Shown here: piece after piece, positions 24,192 through 33,639 of the stretch | Position numbering within the stretch: position 1 is the first letter of the stretch | How the letters are laid out: the number at the start of each line of letters is the position of its first letter | Origin: CAZWLY01 sp964634465 | GTDB lineage: Bacteria > Desulfobacterota > Desulfarculia > G963662305 | Length of the DNA stretch: 64,000 nt | Assembly (NCBI GenBank): GCA_964634465.1 | Contig: CAZWLY010000004.1 | Location: 186,001 to 250,000 of the forward strand | Reading direction: 5' to 3' | Position numbers and translations under genes: made by a program | Notes under the pieces: generated by a model | The model's database searches: none | What the model saw: the letters and a program-made list of their open reading frames with translations, nothing else | What the model was told of the DNA's origin: nothing

Positions 24192-25877
24192 TCAGACCGC
24201 GCTGGAGGCCATGGAGGCCCGGTGGTAGTTCCACTCCAGCTCGCCTTTCAGAAGTATGACCCGGCGGTAAAGTTCGATGACCTCCCGCTCGGCCGGGGTG
24301 TGGTCTCGCTTGGCCGGGTCGAGGTAGCGCTTGGCGAAATAGGGGCTGCTCAACACCCTCTCGCAGACCAGCATCGCCTTGGCGAAGACCTCCTCGTCGA
24401 AGGCGATCAACTCCTTCCCCCGAGACAGGAACTCCAGGAGGATGCTCAGGCGTTTCTTGTACGACAGCCGGGGGGGGCCGGCGCCGTCCACGCCCAGGGC
24501 GCGCTTGACCTGGAGGACTTCGTACTCCTGCTTCAGGGTCTTGACCAGGTTGGTCACCATCCGGTACTCGGCCGCATGGCGGGCGAACTCGGAGGCCAGG
24601 CTCTCGTCGTTGAGGTAGCTGTCGAGCGTCCTTAGGACCTGGCCGAAGGTCCGGGGCTTGTAGCCCAGAATGGCCCGGCGATGCTTGGTCAGCCAGGCGT
24701 AGAGAAAGCGCAGCCGGGAGGCGTGATCCTCGGTGCCGTGGATGATCTCCTGGCCGCGGTAGACGATCTGGCCGTGGTGCTCGCCGCGGACGATGTCGTT
24801 GAGGCGCACCAGCCGGCTCCGGGAGGTTTTGAACAGGTCGAGGTCGTTCAGCCGGGCCCCGGTTCTGGGGTGGATGACCTCCTGCTCGACCACGGACAGG
24901 GCCCGATCCTCGATGACGTTCTCCGGGTTGTAGTTGTGCTGGGCGTAGGTCACCTTGAGGATGATCACCCGGCGCTGGGGATCGACCAGCCAGCCGCCGT
25001 CGTCGAGTTTCTGGAGCAGTTCCTTTTCCTCCAGGCCGATACTGACCAGGGCGATCTTCTCCACCAGGGGCAGGCGGTCCCGGCCCCGGGAGGAGAGGAA
25101 GGTCAAGGTCCGGTCCGAGTTGCCCAGAACCGAGATGAAGAAGTTCTCGTTGTACTCGGCCAGCCGCCGGGCGAAGAGCGCCGCCGAGGTCCGCCGCTCC
25201 GAGGCGATGGGGAAGCCGTAGAGTTCCATCAGGTAGCGGTAGACGAAGAGGCGGTTACGCTCGTAAAGCCGGTTGTCCCGGGGGCGGAACTTGCCGATCT
25301 TGAAACCGAAGCGCTTGATCTCCCGGTCCAGGTTCGAGGGCAACGAGGCGAAGATGCCCAGCAGTCGGAACGAATCGTCCGCGCCCCGGGCGATGACGTG
25401 GGCCCGGTCCATCCTGAAGAGGTAGCTCAAGAGCAGCGGGTAGTTTTCCAGACTGGTCAGGTCGGCCTCGCCCAGTTGGCTGAAGAAGGTCGGGTGAAAC
25501 GGCCTCGGCAGCCGGGAGAGAAAGACCTCCTGGTTGCGCTTGATGACCGACTCCCGGGCGGAGGAGGGCGTCGGGTCGCGCAACAGGTCGAACTGGAACG
25601 TCTCGGCCTGGTAGTCCAACGGCCGATCCAAAGCGAGCATGGAGAAGCCGGGCAGCTCGTGGAACTCCCACAGCGACAGCTCGAAGGGCGGCATCAGCTC
25701 CCGGATCTGAATCAATGGGTAGCCGGCGTCGTAGGGGACCAGCAGGCCGGCCAGGACCTGGCAGTACTCGACCAGGCTCTTTAAGGTGAATAGGTCCTTG
25801 GCCTCTCCCTTGCCGGAGAGGTAGTCGTTGAGAGGGCGGCCGGCTAACTCGACTTTATCAAAATACTTTTGCAGCAC
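24192..25877 (-). CDS. Unrecognised 561-residue protein
   Basis: I do not recognise this family. It is a soluble, highly charged protein rich in Leu, Arg and Glu, with no signal peptide and no long hydrophobic segment. The N-terminus (about 1-130) is mixed; the middle has several R/F-rich stretches such as NRLYERNRLFVYRYLMELYG; around 250-330 the sequence alternates in a beta-rich manner (VSIGLEEKELLQKL, RRVIILKVTYAQHNYNPENV); the last 150 residues look helical. The start appears to be GTG. It is divergent from the CorC-like gene with a 60-base AT-rich shared upstream region. The length and good codon pattern say it is a real gene; the function is unknown. Confidence 0.75.
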   Translation of the reverse strand: MLQKYFDKVELAGRPLNDYLSGKGEAKDLFTLKSLVEYCQVLAGLLVPYDAGYPLIQIRELMPPFELSLWEFHELPGFSMLALDRPLDYQAETFQFDLLRDPTPSSARESVIKRNQEVFLSRLPRPFHPTFFSQLGEADLTSLENYPLLLSYLFRMDRAHVIARGADDSFRLLGIFASLPSNLDREIKRFGFKIGKFRPRDNRLYERNRLFVYRYLMELYGFPIASERRTSAALFARRLAEYNENFFISVLGNSDRTLTFLSSRGRDRLPLVEKIALVSIGLEEKELLQKLDDGGWLVDPQRRVIILKVTYAQHNYNPENVIEDRALSVVEQEVIHPRTGARLNDLDLFKTSRSRLVRLNDIVRGEHHGQIVYRGQEIIHGTEDHASRLRFLYAWLTKHRRAILGYKPRTFGQVLRTLDSYLNDESLASEFARHAAEYRMVTNLVKTLKQEYEVLQVKRALGVDGAGPPRLSYKKRLSILLEFLSRGKELIAFDEEVFAKAMLVCERVLSSPYFAKRYLDPAKRDHTPAEREVIELYRRVILLKGELEWNYHRASMASSAV

Positions 25878-25937
25878 TGGCCCTATTATTATCTATTAGG
25901 TAGGATTGGGGGCAAGGGAAAAATAACGGGAGGTTCC

Positions 25938-27185
25938 ATGATCTTACCCGTTCTGACATGGCGTCTGATCGCCCTGGGGCTTTGCCTTTTGTGTTCGGCC
26001 TTCTTCTCCGCCTCGGAGACGGCTCTCTTGAGCCTGCCCAGGGCCCGGATCTTCAAGTTGGCCGGCCAGAGCCCGGCCGGCCGGTTGATCCGAAAGGCGG
26101 TGGAGAAACCGGACCGGCTGCTGGGGGCGATCCTTTTGGGCAACAACCTGTTCAACGTGGCCGGCTCGGTGCTGGGCACGGCCATCTTTCTCGAGCTGTG
26201 GGGGGGCGGCAGCCTGGCGGCCGCCACCGTTTCGCTGACGGTCATCTTCCTCATCCTGGCCGAAGTGACGCCCAAGACTCTGGCCGCCTTCTCGCCGGAG
26301 AAGGTCTCGCTCATCGTCATCCGCCCGCTCAATCTGTTCCTGTTCGTCTTCCAGCCGGTGGTCAAGGCCCTGACCTGGATCTCGCGGTCGATCTTGAGCC
26401 TGGCCGGCCAGCCCACCGACCGGGAAGGGATGGTCACCCGCGACGATCTGGTCACCCTGGTTCTATCCGGCCGGCGGGAGGGATACCTGGATCGGATCGA
26501 GCAACGGATGCTCCACGGCGTTTTGGAGATCAGCCGGATCGATCTCGGCGAGGTGATGGTGCCCTTGAACCGGGTCCAGTCCTTCGACGGCGCCCTGACC
26601 GCCGCCCAGGCCCTCGAACGGGCGGCCGAACTGCCCTACTCGCGCTACCCGGTCTACCTGGACGATCCGGAGAAGATCATCGGCTACGTCCACCTCCGCG
26701 ACCTGCTCTCCGCCCCCAGCGACAGCCCGGTCAAGGAGTTGGTCCACCCCTGCTTCTTCGTGCCCGAGTCGAGGACCGTCCAGGGCCAGCTCCTGGCCTT
26801 CCGCCGCGAGCAGGTCACCCTGGCCTTTGTCGTGGACGAGTTCGGCCGGATCTTGGGTCTGGTGACCATGGAGGACGTCCTGGAGGAGATCGTCGGCGAG
26901 ATCATCGACGAGTTCGACTCGTCCCAAGTGGGCGTGGCGCCGGTGGCCGGCGGCGGGTTTCTCGTCGACGGCCGGCTGACGATCCGGGAGATCAACCGCC
27001 TGACCGGGTTGAGGCTGCCCGAGAAGGGACCGTATCACACCCTGTCCGGCCTGGTTCAAACCCTGGCCCAGAAGATTCCGGCCGAGGGCGAGGTCTATCC
27101 CCTGAGCGATTGGGAGCTGGCCGTCGAGACCATGGACGGCAAGGCGGTCGGTCGGGTCTGGATTCGGCCCAAGTTGAAGGGGTAG
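25938..27185 (+). CDS. CNNM/CorC (HlyC) family membrane protein
   Basis: About 415 residues: a DUF21 domain with three to four membrane helices (CLLCSAFFSASETALLSL at the start), a pair of CBS domains (MVPLNRVQSF... and CFFVPESRTVQG...VVDEFGRILGLVT) and a C-terminal CorC_HlyC transporter-associated domain (GGGFLVDGRLTIREIN). Members act in magnesium or cobalt efflux or membrane ion homeostasis. I chose the ATG after GGGAGGTTCC; an open frame reaches 69 bases further upstream without a ribosome site. Confidence 0.88.
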   Translation: MILPVLTWRLIALGLCLLCSAFFSASETALLSLPRARIFKLAGQSPAGRLIRKAVEKPDRLLGAILLGNNLFNVAGSVLGTAIFLELWGGGSLAAATVSLTVIFLILAEVTPKTLAAFSPEKVSLIVIRPLNLFLFVFQPVVKALTWISRSILSLAGQPTDREGMVTRDDLVTLVLSGRREGYLDRIEQRMLHGVLEISRIDLGEVMVPLNRVQSFDGALTAAQALERAAELPYSRYPVYLDDPEKIIGYVHLRDLLSAPSDSPVKELVHPCFFVPESRTVQGQLLAFRREQVTLAFVVDEFGRILGLVTMEDVLEEIVGEIIDEFDSSQVGVAPVAGGGFLVDGRLTIREINRLTGLRLPEKGPYHTLSGLVQTLAQKIPAEGEVYPLSDWELAVETMDGKAVGRVWIRPKLKG

Positions 27186-27280
27186 AGAGCCTGGAGCGCC
27201 GCGCAGGCGATCCCGGCGAGGGGCTGGCCGCCGCGATTCCCGGCCCGGCCGGAGGATGCCGTCCCAGGCCGCGGCGCGCC

Positions 27281-28387
27281 TCAGGCCCGAGCGAGCATCT
27301 CCCTCAGCGCCTCGATCAGCCGCTCGTTTTCCTCGGGCAAGCGGATCGCCAGGCGGAGATAGCCCGCCGCCAAGCCCTCGAAGTTGGCGCAGTCGCGGAT
27401 CAAGATCGCCCGGCCCATCATCTCTTTGACCACCGCCTCGGCCGGGGGATGTTCTGCTCCCAGGCGGGCGAGGAGATAGTTGGCCGCCGAGGGATAGACC
27501 GTCAGGCCCAACTCGGCCAGGGCCTTCGACAGCCGGGACCGCTCCTGTTCGATCAGCGCCCTGGTCCGGGCGGCGTAGTCGGCCTGGTCGAGACACAGCA
27601 GCCCGGCCCGTTGGGCCAGGGCGTTGACCGACCAGGGATGCTGGAGCGCCTTGAAACCCCCGATGACCTCCCTGCGGGCGGCGACATATCCCAGGCGCAG
27701 GCCCGGCAGGGCGAAAAACTTGGTCAGGGAGCGGAGCACCACCAGGGCCGGGTGATCGTCCAACCGATCGAGGACGCCGGCCTGGGGGGCGAAGTCGATG
27801 AAGGCCTCGTCCACGATCAAAAGACCGCCCTTGGCCTCTTGGAGTCGGGCCAGGTCCAGGACGCGGGCCGGCTCCAAGAGCGCCCCGGTGGGGTTGGCCG
27901 GTTGGCCGAGGTAGACCAGGCCGTAGTCTCCTTGCTCGATTAGCCCGGCCAGGGCGGCCGCATCGGGGACGAAGTCGTCCTCGGCCCGGCAAAGAAAGTG
28001 CTCCACCCGCCAGCCGGCCCGATCGAGCCCGGCCCGGTACTCGGAAAAGGCCGGGGCGATGATCAGCGCCCGGCGGCTGGGCGTAAGCTCTTTCGCCGCC
28101 AGGGGCAGAAGATGGATCGGCTCGGTGGAGCCGTTGGCCACCGCCAGGTTCTCGTAAGCCAGGCCCAGACCGTCGGCCAGGGCCCGGCCCAGCTCGGCCG
28201 CCTCGACCTCGGGGTAGTGGCTGAGAAGCAGATCCAGCTCGGCGGCCAGGGTCGCTTTGACCTCGGCCGGCGGGCCGAGGGGGTTGATCGAGGCCGAGAA
28301 GTCCAGCACCTGGGCCGCCCCCAGGCCCAACTCCCGGGCCAGGGCGTAGACCCGGCCGCCGTGGCCGTATTTGACTTGGTCCGACAC
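27281..28387 (-). CDS. cobD: Threonine-phosphate decarboxylase / HisC-like (CobD)
   Basis: A 368-residue class I/II PLP enzyme. The N-terminal YGHGGRVYALARELG and DFSASINPLGPP are diagnostic of CobD-like L-threonine-O-3-phosphate decarboxylases, which make the aminopropanol of cobalamin. Other motifs are NGSTEPIHLLP, QPANPTG, VDEAFIDF and SLTKFFALPGLRLGY with the Schiff-base Lys. No other cobalamin gene is beside it, so a histidinol-phosphate aminotransferase role cannot be ruled out, especially with hisI and hisG divergent next door. The start is a GTG with a weak ribosome site. Confidence 0.8.
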   Translation of the reverse strand: MSDQVKYGHGGRVYALARELGLGAAQVLDFSASINPLGPPAEVKATLAAELDLLLSHYPEVEAAELGRALADGLGLAYENLAVANGSTEPIHLLPLAAKELTPSRRALIIAPAFSEYRAGLDRAGWRVEHFLCRAEDDFVPDAAALAGLIEQGDYGLVYLGQPANPTGALLEPARVLDLARLQEAKGGLLIVDEAFIDFAPQAGVLDRLDDHPALVVLRSLTKFFALPGLRLGYVAARREVIGGFKALQHPWSVNALAQRAGLLCLDQADYAARTRALIEQERSRLSKALAELGLTVYPSAANYLLARLGAEHPPAEAVVKEMMGRAILIRDCANFEGLAAGYLRLAIRLPEENERLIEALREMLARA

Positions 28388-28452
28388 GACGGCCTAACCT
28401 ATCAACCGGCGCACGGGCAGTCAACATCGCCCTGCTCCCGGGCCGCCTTAAC

Positions 28453-28481
28453 TTGACAATCTTCCCTTTTGGGCCTAAGTT
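28453..28481 (+). promoter_or_regulatory. Sigma-70-like promoter of the hisI operon
   Basis: A perfect TTGACA, 17-base spacer, then TAAGTT, 40 bases before the hisI start. The region is shared with the divergent cobD gene. Confidence 0.6.
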
Positions 28482-28520
28482 GGCAGTTCCAACTGTTTGG
28501 ATTGAAAGGGAATAAATGCC

Positions 28521-28901
28521 GTGATCGAGCTCGACTTCTCCAAATTCGACGGCCTGCTGCCCGCCGTGTGCCAGGATCATGAGACGGGTAAGGTGCTCAT
28601 GGTCGCCTTCATGAACCGGGAGGCGTGGGAGAAGACCCTGGCCACGGGCGAGGCCCACTACTGGTCCCGTTCCCGCAACGAGCTGTGGCACAAGGGCGGC
28701 ACCTCGGGCCACGTCCAGAAGGTCAAGACCATCTGGGTCGATTGCGACAACGATACGGTCGTCCTGGAAGTAGAGCAAATCGGCGGGGCCGCCTGCCATA
28801 CCGGCTATGAGTCCTGTTTTCACCGCCGCGTGAACGCCGACGGGGAGCTGGAGACCGTCGGCGAGCCCGTCTTCGACCCCAAGGAGGTCTACGGTTCATG
28901 A
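28521..28901 (+). CDS. hisI: Phosphoribosyl-AMP cyclohydrolase
   Basis: A 126-residue enzyme of histidine synthesis that opens the purine ring of phosphoribosyl-AMP. The conserved stretch SRSRNELWHKGGTSG, the metal-site VDCDNDTVVLEV and the C-terminal CHTGYESCFHRR match the family. It is the stand-alone form without a HisE domain. The start is a GTG; an ATG five bases earlier reads only two codons before a stop. It overlaps hisG by four bases (ATGA). Confidence 0.95.
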   Translation: MIELDFSKFDGLLPAVCQDHETGKVLMVAFMNREAWEKTLATGEAHYWSRSRNELWHKGGTSGHVQKVKTIWVDCDNDTVVLEVEQIGGAACHTGYESCFHRRVNADGELETVGEPVFDPKEVYGS

Positions 28902-29770
28902 GCGTCCTCAAACTCGGCCTGCCCAAAGGCAGCTTGCAGCAGGCCACCTTCGACCTGTTCCGGAAGTCGGGCTGGCGCATCAGCGCCGCCGAGCGGTCCT
29001 ACTTCCCGGCCGTCGACGACCCCGAGCTGGAACTGACCCTGGCCCGGGCCCAGGAGATGTCCCGCTACGTGGAGAACGGCACGCTGGACTGCGGCCTGAC
29101 CGGCAGGGACTGGATCTTGGAGAACCAGTCCGACATCCACGTCGTGGAAGACCTGGTCTACTCCAAGGTCTCGGCCCGGCCGACGAGATGGGTCCTGGCC
29201 GTGGACAAGGACTCGCCGATCAAAACCATCGACGATCTCAAGGGCAAGAAGGTGGCCACCGAGTTGACCAACTTCACCCGCCGCTACTTTGAAGAGCGGG
29301 GCATCGAGGTCAAGGTCGAGTACTCCTGGGGCGCCACCGAGGCCAAGGTGGTCAACGGCCTGGCCGACGCCATCGTCGAGGTGACCGAGACCGGATCGAC
29401 GATCAAGGCCCACGGGCTGAAGATAATCCACGAACTGATGCAGTCCAACACCCAGCTCATCGCCAATCACGACGCCTGGGCCGACCCCTGGAAGCGGACC
29501 AAGATCGAGCAGATCGCCCTGCTTCTGAAGGGCGCGCTCATCGGCGACGAGATGGTCGGGCTGAAGATGAACGTCCCGGACGAGATCCTGGACGAAATTC
29601 TGTCCCTCCTGCCCTGTCTGGACGGGCCGACCGTGGCCGACATCCACGGCGCGGCGATGAAGTCGGTGGAGATCGTAGTCAGCCGCCGCGAGGTGCGCGA
29701 TCTGGTGCCCGATTTGCGCCGCCGCGGGGTGCGCGGCATAATCGAGTATCCTCTCTACAAGGTGCTGTGA
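28898..29770 (+). CDS. hisG: ATP phosphoribosyltransferase, long form
   Basis: A 290-residue first enzyme of histidine synthesis, which joins ATP and PRPP. The N-terminal LKLGLPKGSLQ, the TGRDWILEN block and the VEVTETGSTI P-loop are typical. A C-terminal domain of about 75 residues (VGLKMNVPDEILDEILSLLPCLDGPTVADI) is the ferredoxin-like histidine-binding regulatory domain, so it is the long allosteric HisG that does not need HisZ. It is co-translated with hisI and nearly touches the next gene. Confidence 0.95.
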   Translation: MSVLKLGLPKGSLQQATFDLFRKSGWRISAAERSYFPAVDDPELELTLARAQEMSRYVENGTLDCGLTGRDWILENQSDIHVVEDLVYSKVSARPTRWVLAVDKDSPIKTIDDLKGKKVATELTNFTRRYFEERGIEVKVEYSWGATEAKVVNGLADAIVEVTETGSTIKAHGLKIIHELMQSNTQLIANHDAWADPWKRTKIEQIALLLKGALIGDEMVGLKMNVPDEILDEILSLLPCLDGPTVADIHGAAMKSVEIVVSRREVRDLVPDLRRRGVRGIIEYPLYKVL

Positions 29771-29772
29771 AC

Positions 29773-30915
29773 ATGCCTGTCTGCCGAAAAGCGCTTGAAA
29801 TTCCGCCGTTTCTGGTGATGGACGTCCTGGAGAAAGCCCAGGAGCTGGAGCGCCGGGGCATCAATATCGTCCATCTCGAGGTGGGCGAGCCCGACTTCGA
29901 CACGCCCGAGGCTATCAAGCAGGCCGGGATTGCGGCCCTCAAGGCCGGCCACACCCACTACACCCACTCCATGGGCGAGATGGCCTTGAGAGAGGCCATC
30001 GCCGAGCACTACCAAAACGAGTACGGGGTCGGCGTCGAGCCGGATCGGGTCATCGTCACTTCGGGCACCTCGCCGGCGATGCTCATTCTCTTCGCCGCCA
30101 TTCTGGAGGAGGGCGAGGAGGTCATCCTCTCCAACCCCCACTACGCTTGCTACCCCAACTTCGTCACCTATATGGGCGGCTGCCCGACTTACGTTCCGAT
30201 CAGGGAAGACGACGGCTTTCAACTGCGGGTCGAGGCGGTCCAGGAAGCCTTGAGCGACAAGACCAAGGCCATTTTGATCAACTCTCCGGCCAACCCCACC
30301 GGCCAGTTGCTCTCTCCGGACAACATGGCCCGACTGGCCGACCTAGGCAAGCTGATCATCTCCGACGAGATCTATCACGGCCTGTCCTATGAAGGCCGGG
30401 CCCATTCCATTCTGGAATTCACCGACAACGCCGTCGTCTTGAACGGTTTTTCCAAGCTCTACGCCATGACCGGCTGGCGGTTGGGCTATCTGATCGTCCC
30501 GCCCGAGCTGGCCCGACCGATCCAGAAGATCCACCAGAACTTCTTCATCTCGGCCAACTCCTTTGTCCAGGCGGCCGGCGTCGCCGCGCTCAAGGAGACC
30601 AAGGCCGACGTGGCCGAGATGGTCCGCCGCTACGACGCCAGACGGCGGCTGATGATCCGCCGCCTCAAGGAGCTGGGCTTCGGCATCGAGGTCGAGCCCA
30701 CCGGAGCATTTTACGTCCTGGCCAACGCCAAGCATCTGTCCCACGATTCCCTGAGCTTGGCCTTCGATATTCTGGAGAAGGCCCACGTCGGCTGCGCGCC
30801 GGGCATCGACTTCGGCTCCGGAGCCGAGGGCTACCTCCGTTTCTCCTACGCCACTTCCAGGGCCCAAATCAACGAAGGCATGGATCGTCTGGCCGACTAC
30901 CTCAAAAGGCGGTAG
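29773..30915 (+). CDS. Class I aminotransferase (aspartate/alanine-like)
   Basis: About 380 residues, fold-type I PLP aminotransferase. Blocks include HLEVGEPDFDTPEAI, SGTSPAMLILFAAI, NSPANPTGQLL, ISDEIYHGLSYEG and NGFSKLYAMTGWRLGY with the PLP Lys. It resembles aspartate, alanine or aromatic aminotransferases; because it follows hisG directly, it may serve as a histidinol-phosphate aminotransferase. A GTG that overlaps the hisG stop is an alternative start 6 bases earlier; the ATG is my choice. Confidence 0.85.
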   Translation: MPVCRKALEIPPFLVMDVLEKAQELERRGINIVHLEVGEPDFDTPEAIKQAGIAALKAGHTHYTHSMGEMALREAIAEHYQNEYGVGVEPDRVIVTSGTSPAMLILFAAILEEGEEVILSNPHYACYPNFVTYMGGCPTYVPIREDDGFQLRVEAVQEALSDKTKAILINSPANPTGQLLSPDNMARLADLGKLIISDEIYHGLSYEGRAHSILEFTDNAVVLNGFSKLYAMTGWRLGYLIVPPELARPIQKIHQNFFISANSFVQAAGVAALKETKADVAEMVRRYDARRRLMIRRLKELGFGIEVEPTGAFYVLANAKHLSHDSLSLAFDILEKAHVGCAPGIDFGSGAEGYLRFSYATSRAQINEGMDRLADYLKRR

Positions 30916-31294
30916 GGTCGAAACCGGCGAAACCTTGCCTTGAGGGCGAGTTTCCCGGACACCGCCCAAAGGCTGGGGCCGGGTGGAGGGCGAGGGGAGA
31001 GTGATTATGGCGGTAAGACCCGATCCCACACCGCCCAGGACCGGGGCCAGGGGAGCGCTGCGACAGGCCCGCTAGGCTCTCAGCCAGCCGATCGAGGCCG
31101 CAACCTCGCTTGACCGCCGCCCATGGGGCCGAGGCGGGCAAGCCAGACGCCGCGCAAAGGTTGCCGCCTTGGGCCAAGCGACCCGACGATCGGCGCGGAG
31201 GATCACATCCCAGGCGGTAACGGCTTTTCCGGGCTGGTACCGTCGGCTTTTCGTTTGCCTGGGCATACGCCCAGCCAAGCCTCTTTCAGCCCGC
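30916..31294. other. GC-rich intergenic region, no gene seen
   Basis: About 380 bases between convergent genes. I looked for RNase P RNA (GAGGAAAGTCC), tmRNA and SRP RNA hallmarks on both strands and found none. No coding motif is visible. Several GC blocks can pair but give no distinctive shape. Confidence 0.4.
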
Positions 31295-32122
31295 TTACCC
31301 CCGCGGCCGGTAGTATCGCATCGCCTCCGGGATCAGGGACCGGATGGTGTTGATTCGCGACTCAGGGGCGGGGTGGGTGGACAGAAACTCCGGCGGCCTG
31401 GGGCCGCCCTTCTTGGCCATCCGCTCCCAGAAGGCCGGCGCGACCCTGGGATCGTAGCCCGCCCTGGCCATCAGCATCAGGCCGATCCGGTCGGCCTCGC
31501 TTTCGTGGAGGCGGCTGTAGGGCAAGGTGAAGCCGACCGCCGCGCCGACGCCGTAGACGGCCAGGAAGATGTTTCTGGTCTCCCTGGGTTTGTCGTGAAG
31601 GGCCACGGCCAGAGCCAAACCGCCCATGGCCACCAAAAGCTGGTGGCTCATTCGCTCGTTGCCGTGCTTGGCCAGGGCGTGGGCCACCTCGTGGCCCATG
31701 ACCACGGCCACGCCGTTATCGTCCTTGGTCAGCGGCAGGATACCGGTGTAGAAGGCGACCTTGCCGCCGGGCATGGCCCAGGCGTTGACGACCTTGTCGT
31801 CGTCGATGAGGTTGAACTCCCAGCGGTAGTTCTTGATGTCGCCGCCCCGGCCGGTCTCGCGCAGGAAGTCCTCGGCCGCCCTGGCTATTCGCCGGCCGAC
31901 CCGGCGGATCATGGCCACCTTGGCCTTGTCCTGGCTGAGCTTGGATTTTTTCAGCACCTGGCTGTATTGCTGCAGGCTCATCGACAGGAGCATTTCGTCC
32001 GGCAACAGGTTGAGACTGGTCCGGCCGGTGTAGGGGACGGTGGCGCATGCGACGAGGGCGACGGCCATAAGCGCCGCCACGGCGAGTTTCAAAGGACGGG
32101 TCAGCTTGCTGGAGAGAGTCAT
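31295..32122 (-). CDS. M48 family zinc metalloprotease lipoprotein
   Basis: A 275-residue secreted peptidase. A lipoprotein signal ends in VALVAC with the lipid-bearing Cys at residue 26. The zinc site is HEVAH (144-148) in VVMGHEVAHALAKHG, with the third ligand E207 in RLHESEADR. It resembles the LoiP/YcaL-type periplasmic M48 proteases involved in outer-membrane quality control. It stands alone on the minus strand. Confidence 0.92.
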   Translation of the reverse strand: MTLSSKLTRPLKLAVAALMAVALVACATVPYTGRTSLNLLPDEMLLSMSLQQYSQVLKKSKLSQDKAKVAMIRRVGRRIARAAEDFLRETGRGGDIKNYRWEFNLIDDDKVVNAWAMPGGKVAFYTGILPLTKDDNGVAVVMGHEVAHALAKHGNERMSHQLLVAMGGLALAVALHDKPRETRNIFLAVYGVGAAVGFTLPYSRLHESEADRIGLMLMARAGYDPRVAPAFWERMAKKGGPRPPEFLSTHPAPESRINTIRSLIPEAMRYYRPRG

Positions 32123-32283
32123 GGCTTTGCCTCACTCGGGGTGATGCCTGATCGAAGAAATCATAACCTCTTTGAGATTTCGTCTCAAGACCGGATCGTC
32201 ATCGGCCCCGCCTATCGCTCCCCCTCGGCCCGATCGACATTTTCCATTGGCGCGCGGGCCATGCGGGGATTAAAGGATGGAGG

Positions 32284-32904
32284 ATGCTTTTCGACCTGCA
32301 CGTCCACTCGAACTACTCCCCCTGCGGTCGGGTCAGCCCCGAGGGAATCGTCGTTCAAGCCGCGCGAAGCGGTCTGGACGGGGTGGCCGTCACCGACCAC
32401 GATTCGATGGCCGTCCGCCGCCGGCTCAGAGAGGGAGTCCAGCCCAACGGGCTGACCGTCGTCTTCGGGCTGGAGTATTCCACCTCCCAGGGCGACTTCC
32501 TGGTTTTCGCCCTCCAAGCCGAAATACTGCCGCCGCTCCTGTCCGCGCCGGAGCTTTTGGCCAGGGTGCGCGACCTGGGCGGCGTGGCCGTGGCCGCCCA
32601 TCCGTTCAGGCGGGTTCGACCGGCGGACGAGTCGATCCTGAAGCCGGGGTTGTGCCCCATCGTGGAGGGGGTCAACGGCCGGAACACGGCCGAGGAGAAC
32701 GAGGCCGCCTATGCTTTGGCCGAGCGCCGCGGTCTGGCTCTCGTCGGCGGCAGCGACGGCCACACCCTCGACGAGATCGGCCGAGTCGCCACCCGATTCG
32801 AAGAGCCGATCCGCTCCCGCTTGGATCTCATCGCCGCCCTCAAGAGCGGCCGTTTCAGGCCCGAAGTGCTGGAAACGGCGAGCCAAACCGGCTTGGCCGC
32901 CTGA
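32284..32904 (+). CDS. PHP-domain phosphoesterase
   Basis: A 206-residue PHP protein with the four metal-binding motifs of the fold: DLHVHSNYS (H6, H8), VTDHDS, FGLEYST, and AAHPFR then GSDGHT. It is the short form, close to stand-alone nucleotide phosphatases of the TrpH/YciV type. A GGATGGAGG adjoins the ATG. It lies alone and its substrate is unknown. Confidence 0.85.
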   Translation: MLFDLHVHSNYSPCGRVSPEGIVVQAARSGLDGVAVTDHDSMAVRRRLREGVQPNGLTVVFGLEYSTSQGDFLVFALQAEILPPLLSAPELLARVRDLGGVAVAAHPFRRVRPADESILKPGLCPIVEGVNGRNTAEENEAAYALAERRGLALVGGSDGHTLDEIGRVATRFEEPIRSRLDLIAALKSGRFRPEVLETASQTGLAA

Positions 32905-33010
32905 CGAAATCGGGGGAGCCCTTCTCAAAGGAAAGCCTCCCCCCGCGGTCTCGAAAAAGCTTTTCCGGGTTAGATGCCCCGCCTCGATTACCCGGCCGGA
33001 ACCGCTTCTC

Positions 33011-33466
33011 TTACTCTTGGTCCAGGACTACGATCTCGTCCCCGGGCCTGACCGTCCCGCCGGCAAGAACCTTGACGAAGATCCCCTCCCGGGGCATGAC
33101 GCAATCCCCGACCTGGACCCTGATGGCGCAGCCGTGGTGACACTCCTTGCCGATCTGGGTCACCTCGCACAGCGCCTCGGGGCCGATCCTGAGCCTCGTT
33201 CCAACCGGCAAGGTCCAGACATCCAGGTTCCTGGTGGTGATGTTCTCGGCAAAGTCGCCGGCTTTGACTTCCACCCCGGCCGCCCTCATCTTGTCGATGG
33301 ATTCCTGGGCCAGCAGGCTGACCTGCCGGTGCCACTCGCCGGCGTGGGCGTCGCCCTCCAGGCCGTGGTCGGGAATCAGGGTCGCCTGGGCGACGTTGGT
33401 CTTTTTGACGCCCTTGGTCTCGGAAACCGAGACGGCGACGACCACCGGCCGGTCGTTTGTCGTCAT
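33011..33466 (-). CDS. MOSC-domain protein
   Basis: About 151 residues, a small stand-alone MOSC domain related to the C-terminal domain of molybdenum cofactor sulfurase. The GLEGDAHAGEWHRQVSLL block, GDFAENITT, and the late GKECHHGCAI and CVMPREGIFV carry the conserved Cys and acidic residues. It probably binds or sulfurates molybdenum cofactor; moaC is the only other cofactor gene in the window. I start at the ATG after GAGGTGAAGGC; upstream codons in frame are probably not translated. Confidence 0.82.
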   Translation of the reverse strand: MTTNDRPVVVAVSVSETKGVKKTNVAQATLIPDHGLEGDAHAGEWHRQVSLLAQESIDKMRAAGVEVKAGDFAENITTRNLDVWTLPVGTRLRIGPEALCEVTQIGKECHHGCAIRVQVGDCVMPREGIFVKVLAGGTVRPGDEIVVLDQE

Positions 33467-33598
33467 GCCTTCACCTCGCTTCGGGGCCGAATCGGCCCGA
33501 TCTGAACCTCTCGCCGTCAACGGCGCTTCAGACTCGATTAGTACCATATCCGGGCGGTTCGGGCAAAGGCGGCCGTCTATTTTGAGAGGCGTTTTTCC

Positions 33599-33627
33599 TT
33601 GCCGGATACGGCGCTTTGGTGTAAAAA
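33599..33627 (+). promoter_or_regulatory. Candidate promoter of the tRNA-Cys gene
   Basis: TTGCCG, a 17-base spacer, then TAAAAA, which places a start about 5-7 bases before the tRNA 5' end. Confidence 0.4.
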
Positions 33628-33639
33628 ATCAAGACCCAG

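Noticed and set aside
26463..28823. A 786-codon minus-strand open frame across the CorC and CobD genes
   Set aside because: It is a shadow frame rich in Gly, Arg and Pro; the real genes in the same stretch have clear domains and ribosome sites.
30916..31294. Possible structured RNA gene (RNase P, tmRNA or SRP RNA)
   Set aside because: None of the diagnostic sequences is present on either strand, and the pairing blocks are only GC-rich background.
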